Shown in pieces: positions 58,913 to 64,000 of a stretch of DNA of 64,000 nucleotides. The translations under genes and the position numbers were made by a program. Below the pieces are notes generated by a model that saw nothing but the letters and a program-made list of their open reading frames with translations, was not told where the DNA came from and did no database searches. Source of the stretch: a virus. The stretch covers positions 114,053 through 178,052 of the IMG/VR virus record IMGVR_UViG_3300008459_011050. The stretch is one strand, 5' to 3'. How positions within the stretch are numbered: the first letter of the stretch is position 1; the number at the start of each line of letters is the position of its first letter.

Positions 58913-61900
58913 ATGACATTTACCTATGATAGTTTTTTGAGGCCTTCTACTACAAATGATAAGAATATTATCATACAGGATCCCAATGGTAAAATTATTC
59001 ATACTATTAATCCTTATGCGGTCATCAACACATTTGTAAATAATAATTTATTGAAGATAAGTTTGTCTAGTGATAGAGTAATCACTTTGAATTTTTTACA
59101 ACCTGATTTTGCAAAACAAGCTTTAAATGTTCTACAAAATAGAATCACTTCTTTAAAAGTTGATACACCAAAGTTTATCGATAAGCAGGTTGAAAATTAT
59201 GTTGAATCTAAAATATCTGAAAATACCGCACTAAAGGTACTCAATCTTATAAATTCTGATGGTACAATTAATTATATTCCGAAATGGATTACAGCTACTG
59301 CAATTTCAGCAACTAGTTCGATTTATGATAATATAGGTAGAGTTTCCATTGGTAGTACATCGAGTGTAGCAACTTTGGGTGTATTTGGGAGACCAAAATA
59401 TTTCGATTACAATATTGATTGGGATCCATATACAAATGAAAAATTTTCGGATATTCCTTGGAGACAGGGGGGGTATGGTATGTCATCATCAGCTTTGTTT
59501 GTTGAAGGTGTTGTAGATGGTTCATCAGAAAAAAATTCTATATTAGAATTTGGTATCGGTGGTGAGATAATTAATTACCCATTCATTCCAGATCCAAGAC
59601 CACTTGTTCATATATCTGCATCTGGATACGGAACTCCACTTTTTGTTGAAAACCCAACACCTAGAGTAAATTCTAAACAGGGAACAATTCAAATAAGTGG
59701 TTCGGATACTGTTGTCACCCACTTCAAAGGTCCGAATCCTACATTTATATGGGAGGATAGTAATAATACACCTAATGATTTTTTCTCACGTCAACTTCGG
59801 TTATTCAGGACAGGTCTTGGTTGGGAAATCTCATCAATACCCCAAGGTAAACAAGCAACTCCATATTCCCACATCTCATTCCAAAGGTCCGGATTTCAAA
59901 AGACTTATGTCATTTCGGCGACAGTAAACGCTGGCAATACATTTTTACCAGTATTTGGTGGTGAATTTTATTTTGCATCACAAAATATAATCAATGCTCC
60001 ACTTTCTGTCAATAACACTTCTTTATATCCATCAGAAAATCAAACTGAATTATCAAGACAAATAAGGTTTTCGAATATATCGGGAACCCAAAGTGTTGTG
60101 TCTGGTATGATAGTGCCATTACCTGGTGAATTTTCAGAGGTCAATAGGAGATACTTTCCAAACTTTGTAGCTCCTCCTAGAACTGGTGGAACCGGACCCA
60201 AATTTGATAATTTGTTCAGATCAAATACAATCGTTCAGGATGTAATTGGTGACACTGTGATTCTATCCGCAACACCATCTTATCCGATACTAACTTCAGA
60301 TTTGATTACCTTTGGTGGTATATCCGCACCCGACACAAGAGCTATTGGTAGATGGTTTATTAGATTGGATGGAAATGGTAATGTTACAGGAGATAGTCAA
60401 AATGGGAATATTGGTGCTGGTATAAAGATTGTCGCTTTGAAAATAAATAAGCCACTGTTAAGGGCGGTTTATCCTGGTGATACTTTTACAGTAAATTTTC
60501 CATCTGGAGGTGTTGGTATAGGTGCTGCTGGAATACAATCTTATAAATTGAATGTACAAGGAGGTGCAATATTCGATAGTAATATAATTTTACAAGGTAC
60601 AAAATTAACTACACCGCTCTTTAAAATGTCTTTTGGTACACCACTTCAATCAAATTTTAATTTGATGGTTGGTGACCAATATGGTGATAGTAGATGGGTA
60701 CCAGCGGGTCAAGTAGTTGGTTCTGGATTTACTGGTACGTCAAGTACGGAATTGACAATAGGAACAGTTGGTAGTTATTTCAAAATAAAGACACAACCAT
60801 TTTTATCATTCACACCAGGTCAAGTTGTAGTTTTATATGATAATCTAGATGCTCTTTACCCAGATGCTGAATATCAAGAGGGGTTTAATAAAAATAGGAT
60901 TATTGCTGAAATTGATTCATATAGTTTTAGTGGAGGTACTATGTCACTTGTTACGTTATCTGCGAGAAACGTAGGAAGTGTATCAAGTAATTGGAATATT
61001 AATCTTACTGGTGCTGTTGGTCCACAAGGTCCAGCTGGTTTCAATCAAGGTACATTTTCAGTCACTGGGGATATCATACCAGCTGATGACTATACTTATA
61101 ATCTCGGAAGTACAAATTCAAGATGGAATAATATTTATGTAAAAGACGCGATAGTAGCTTCGCAGTCACTCTATCTTGGAGATGTGAAGATTTCCACTGA
61201 GGAAAAGGTCGTGAAGGTCGATGATAGAGCAATAAACAAATACGATGGTACATCAAGAACTGATTTTGCAATTGGTCCTGTTGGTAGTATAGTAGCTCTA
61301 AAAACAGATTTATATCTATCCTACATAAGAGGAGATTCTGTTAAAATACAAAATATCTTTAAGAACTATTATGAAGAGGTAGGATATTCAGAAGAAAGTA
61401 TACACGGGTATTTCATAGGTGTGGTTGATATTTATGAGCCAACCAATGGATATATGGAAGTTATAGTGACATTCACTGAGAATGTAGGATTTTACTCTGA
61501 TAGTTGGGTACTTAAATTAAATAGTGATACTTTAGGATTTGAGAATATTTCTTCAATTAGTTTGGATGGATTGAGAATTACTGGTACATCAAGTGATGTG
61601 ATTTCTATCCCAATGGTTGGTCATTTTCGCCAGATAAATACTCAAGCTAAACTTGGATTTAAAGCTGGACAGGAGGTCATAGTCTATTCTGAATTACCGA
61701 ATAATTATGAAGACGACGATTACTTGGATGATGGAAATTCATATTTTATTGGGAGGATAGATTACTATGATTATGACACAGGACATATGTCTGTTGTATG
61801 TGATTATTCTGTTGGTACTTACAGTCAATCGGATTGGATAATTACTTTAACAAGTTTGAGTAGTCCAAATAATGTGAATATAAACCCTCTAGAAAATAAT

Positions 61901-62449
61901 TTATTATTGAATGGAAGTGGATATGACTTGATAGCAGTAAACTTTGAAAATATTTCGATAACGTCATCAATTTTTGACGTGGCATCCCAAATTATAAGTC
62001 TAGATAGTAATGAGAACATTCAAATATTAGCAAATCAAGATATCAACATTTTAGCTGGAGGTGTATTGAATTTGGTAGGCCACTTGAACTTGCAATCTTT
62101 TTCTCAAAAAGTTCAAGACAATATTACAATTACCAGTTCCACAGTTAATTACGATTTTTATTACAGTCAGATTTGGAATCATGATAATTTGACTTCTGAT
62201 TACACTGCCAATTTCATAAATTTACCAACCTATAATAATACATCAATTCAAGCTCGAATTATAATAAATCAAGGTCCGATAGCTTATATGCCACTTTCAT
62301 TGACTATTGGTGGTAATAGTCAAACAATTTATTGGAAAGATGGTTTGAGCGCAGGAACTATCAATAGCACCGATATTATTGAGTTTGAATTTTTAAGGAC
62401 AGGTGGTACTTGGTCCAAGGTTTTTGGAAAGATTGATAATTATGTTTGA
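58913..62449 (+). CDS. Long tail-fibre protein
   Basis: 1178 residues. Features typical of trimeric tail fibres: GRVSIGSTSSVATLGVFG near 141-158, LNVQGGAIFDSNIILQG near 545, a collagen-like GPQGPAG at 704-710, and YNLGSTNSRWNNIYVKDA near 727-744. Three copies of a domain of about 95 residues at about 606-700, 781-875 and 889-980 share the layout TELTIG..GS.F..KT...F..GQ.V..Y, then a G-Y/T-M-x-V strand and SSNWNI.L; similar domains occur in many phage fibres next to collagen-like stretches. Likely receptor-contacting or shaft protein. No C-terminal S74 chaperone motif is seen. Confidence 0.82.
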   Translation: MTFTYDSFLRPSTTNDKNIIIQDPNGKIIHTINPYAVINTFVNNNLLKISLSSDRVITLNFLQPDFAKQALNVLQNRITSLKVDTPKFIDKQVENYVESKISENTALKVLNLINSDGTINYIPKWITATAISATSSIYDNIGRVSIGSTSSVATLGVFGRPKYFDYNIDWDPYTNEKFSDIPWRQGGYGMSSSALFVEGVVDGSSEKNSILEFGIGGEIINYPFIPDPRPLVHISASGYGTPLFVENPTPRVNSKQGTIQISGSDTVVTHFKGPNPTFIWEDSNNTPNDFFSRQLRLFRTGLGWEISSIPQGKQATPYSHISFQRSGFQKTYVISATVNAGNTFLPVFGGEFYFASQNIINAPLSVNNTSLYPSENQTELSRQIRFSNISGTQSVVSGMIVPLPGEFSEVNRRYFPNFVAPPRTGGTGPKFDNLFRSNTIVQDVIGDTVILSATPSYPILTSDLITFGGISAPDTRAIGRWFIRLDGNGNVTGDSQNGNIGAGIKIVALKINKPLLRAVYPGDTFTVNFPSGGVGIGAAGIQSYKLNVQGGAIFDSNIILQGTKLTTPLFKMSFGTPLQSNFNLMVGDQYGDSRWVPAGQVVGSGFTGTSSTELTIGTVGSYFKIKTQPFLSFTPGQVVVLYDNLDALYPDAEYQEGFNKNRIIAEIDSYSFSGGTMSLVTLSARNVGSVSSNWNINLTGAVGPQGPAGFNQGTFSVTGDIIPADDYTYNLGSTNSRWNNIYVKDAIVASQSLYLGDVKISTEEKVVKVDDRAINKYDGTSRTDFAIGPVGSIVALKTDLYLSYIRGDSVKIQNIFKNYYEEVGYSEESIHGYFIGVVDIYEPTNGYMEVIVTFTENVGFYSDSWVLKLNSDTLGFENISSISLDGLRITGTSSDVISIPMVGHFRQINTQAKLGFKAGQEVIVYSELPNNYEDDDYLDDGNSYFIGRIDYYDYDTGHMSVVCDYSVGTYSQSDWIITLTSLSSPNNVNINPLENNLLLNGSGYDLIAVNFENISITSSIFDVASQIISLDSNENIQILANQDINILAGGVLNLVGHLNLQSFSQKVQDNITITSSTVNYDFYYSQIWNHDNLTSDYTANFINLPTYNNTSIQARIIINQGPIAYMPLSLTIGGNSQTIYWKDGLSAGTINSTDIIEFEFLRTGGTWSKVFGKIDNYV

Positions 62450-62454
62450 TTAGT

Positions 62455-62477
62455 ATTTTATATATATGATATAAAAT
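62455..62477 (+). promoter_or_regulatory. A/T inverted repeat with class II-like core before the last gene
   Basis: ATTTTATAT and ATATAAAAT enclose ATATG; the stretch lies 13 bases before the ATG at 62490. It may be a class II promoter variant (GATATAAAAT) or weak hairpin. Confidence 0.35.
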
Positions 62478-62489
62478 ATAATTCCAAAC

Positions 62490-64000
62490 ATGAAGAGAAT
62501 TCTTTTTCAAGAAACAGATTTCAACAATTTACCTACACCACCAGAGGGATTTAGATATATTGGATTTGATGGTCCCAAATTTAGTGAAAAGGGTGATGAT
62601 GGTGTAACTAGTCAAGCTAGTGGAGGTGGTGTTAGTCTACCAGATACCTTCGTAGCAATCGGAGGTGGTTTGACCGGTTCAGCAACTGGTTCACAATTAT
62701 TCACATTCGATAGTACTTGTAAAAATCTTATTGTAGGAAATGGTCACACCAAAAATGACACTGATAATGGTGTTATTATAGGTGGTTATACAAACACCCT
62801 AGATGGTGGTGGTGAGGGTTTATTTAATTCATCAATTATTGGTGGACATTATAATAAAATCTGTTATAGATCTGACGAATCTTCAATCATAGGTGGATAT
62901 GAAAACCGTATTGAATACTATAGTTGTCGTTCATCTATATTGGGTGGACGTTATAACTGTGTTATAGACAATTCTCGTGAAAGTACTATTATAGGGGGTG
63001 CGTATAATACAATTTGTAATGATAGTTGTTGTTCTTCTATAATGGGTGGATGTTATAACTGCATTGAAAATAGTTGCCGTTCTTCTGTAATAGGTGGTAG
63101 ATGTAGTGAAATTTACAATGATTCAAATGATTCATCAATAATGGGTGGATGTTGTAACTGCATCGAGGATAGTTGCCGTTCTTCTGTAATAGGTGGTAGA
63201 TGTAATGAAATTTGTACTGGTACAAATGATTCATCTATATTGGGTGGTTATGGTAACCGTATGAACGATTCATCAAGTTGTTCTTCTTTAATAGGTGGTT
63301 ATTATAACTGTGTGTGTGATAATTCAAAAAACTCTTCAATAGTTGGTGGGGAATATAATGTAATTTGTGGATACTCTTGTCATTCATCAATAATGGGTGG
63401 GTGTTGTAATAGTATTTGTGGCAAATATGGAATTACCCAATCTAATGGTTACTGTTTTGGTTCTTGTCATTCATCAGTTATTGGTGGATGTTACAATAGT
63501 ATTTGTGATGAATCTAGGAGGTCATCTATCTTGGGCGGTTCTTGTAACAAAATTGTTTGTCAAAGTTGCGATTCATCTATAATAGGTGGTTATAGAAGTA
63601 TTATAGATTTATCATCTTGTAACTCATCTATTATTGGTGGATATTGTAATCAAATTTGTGGTTCTACCGCTGGTGGTTATTATGGTGGAACTGGCTCAAA
63701 TAACTCATCTATTATTGGTGGATGTTGTAATCAAATAGTATATAATTCTCGTAACTCATCAATTATTGGTGGAGTTTGTAATAAAGTTTTTGGAGATTAT
63801 GGTTCTGGAGTTAACTCGATTATAGCTGGGTGTGATAACATAATTTGTTGTTCAGATCACTCGACAATTATTGGGGGTGAATGTAACAAAATTTATGGAG
63901 AATCTGATTATTCTGTTATAATTGGTGGTTCTGATGGTTTGATTTGTGAAACACAATACTCTGCTATAATTGCTGGATGTTGTAATAGAATATGTATTGG
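62490..64000 (+). CDS. Cysteine-rich SSIIGG-repeat solenoid protein, probable fibre tip or adhesin (3' end outside window)
   Basis: Open for 503 codons from ATG at 62490 to the window edge. After about 110 residues an array of about 20 repeats follows, each built on [S/N]SSI[I/M/L]GG then a variable pair, N/S, variable, I, often Cys; unit lengths vary from about 17 to 33 residues. This pattern is that of beta-solenoid stems like those of trimeric adhesins (YadA head-like). I count 46 Cys among the 503 residues, mostly at two stacked positions (GGCCN and IC), against a handful in the much longer neighbouring virion proteins. The Cys ladder could form stacked thiols, disulfides or metal sites. 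Not preceded by a signal peptide, so a phage structural protein. Confidence 0.78.
   Translation, partial: MKRILFQETDFNNLPTPPEGFRYIGFDGPKFSEKGDDGVTSQASGGGVSLPDTFVAIGGGLTGSATGSQLFTFDSTCKNLIVGNGHTKNDTDNGVIIGGYTNTLDGGGEGLFNSSIIGGHYNKICYRSDESSIIGGYENRIEYYSCRSSILGGRYNCVIDNSRESTIIGGAYNTICNDSCCSSIMGGCYNCIENSCRSSVIGGRCSEIYNDSNDSSIMGGCCNCIEDSCRSSVIGGRCNEICTGTNDSSILGGYGNRMNDSSSCSSLIGGYYNCVCDNSKNSSIVGGEYNVICGYSCHSSIMGGCCNSICGKYGITQSNGYCFGSCHSSVIGGCYNSICDESRRSSILGGSCNKIVCQSCDSSIIGGYRSIIDLSSCNSSIIGGYCNQICGSTAGGYYGGTGSNNSSIIGGCCNQIVYNSRNSSIIGGVCNKVFGDYGSGVNSIIAGCDNIICCSDHSTIIGGECNKIYGESDYSVIIGGSDGLICETQYSAIIAGCCNRICI
63036..63234 (+). repeat. 99-bp tandem duplication inside the Cys-rich gene
   Basis: Strings such as AGTTGCCGTTCTTCTGTAAT recur with an offset of exactly 99 bases (63072 and 63171), as does ATGGGTGGATGTT with its flanks (about 63040 and 63139). 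The copies differ at scattered sites. It adds 33 residues in frame. Confidence 0.8.

Noticed and set aside
63037-63234. Minus-strand ORF with internal repeats opposite the Cys-rich gene
   Set aside because: Its repeats simply mirror the 99-bp duplication of the plus-strand coding array.
62490-64000. The repeated DNA of the last gene as a CRISPR array
   Set aside because: Repeats are coding, imperfect, of variable spacing and in frame; there are no identical direct repeats separated by unique spacers.

Overview
The window reads as part of the genome of a large tailed phage (T4-like myovirus grade, probably a jumbo phage) that infects a member of the Bacteroidota. The phage call rests on uvsX, a gp46/Rad50-like ATPase, phoH, a GH24 endolysin, two phage tRNAs, a phage-type adenine methylase and about 35 kb of very long tail/baseplate/fibre genes. 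The host call rests on promoters of the form TTTG-N20-TAnnTTTG (the Bacteroidota primary-sigma consensus), the near absence of Shine-Dalgarno sequences, a Bacteroidota-style lipoprotein, and a secreted metalloprotease carrying a Bacteroidota-type Fn3-like domain. The DNA is AT-rich throughout and densely coded on both strands. No terminase, capsid or polymerase gene lies here, so placement below the phylum level of the host is not possible.

Layout. (1) 1-3417: exported and regulatory genes (metzincin protease, thioredoxin, DUF481-like outer-membrane protein, ECF-like sigma factor). (2) 3546-13831: two-domain glycosyltransferase, then a co-oriented block of long virion proteins. (3) 13886-18438: S1-domain RNA-binding protein, small unknowns, a CoaE-like protein with a dead P-loop, an M16 peptidase. 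(4) 18487-26503: two giant virion proteins rich in xWxxG/xFxxG pentapeptides. (5) 26505-47473: accessory and replication genes on both strands: DnaJ-like, ribosomal protein S21, endolysin, gp46-like, RuvC-like, cREC, UvsX, metallophosphoesterase, GreA, tRNA-Arg(UCU), tRNA-Cys(GCA), nucleic-acid ligase, Nudix, SpeD, adenine methylase, two co-catalytic-zinc aminopeptidase-like proteins, PhoH. (6) 47476-64000: a second virion cluster ending in a cysteine-rich solenoid protein that runs off the window.

How the genes fit together. Two promoter classes are visible. Class I copies the host consensus and, at five genes, sits exactly four bases before the ATG, which predicts leaderless mRNAs; these genes include the cREC protein, a metallophosphoesterase, a ligase and a small gene abutting tRNA-Cys, suggesting an early RNA/tRNA-maintenance set. 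Class II is TTAATATATAA or a close variant, found just upstream of virion operons and many middle-size genes on both strands; the encoded sigma factor is the obvious candidate reader. A phage S1-like protein, S21 and GreA point to redirection of host translation and transcription. The encoded tRNA-Cys is notable because the last gene has 46 Cys in the 503 codons visible.

Most interesting items: the leaderless host-type promoters, the class II promoter/sigma pairing, the Cys-rich solenoid with matching tRNA, the aromatic pentapeptide-repeat virion proteins, a strong terminator buried inside an opposing gene, and a set of unknown proteins sharing a capsid-targeting-like N-terminus.
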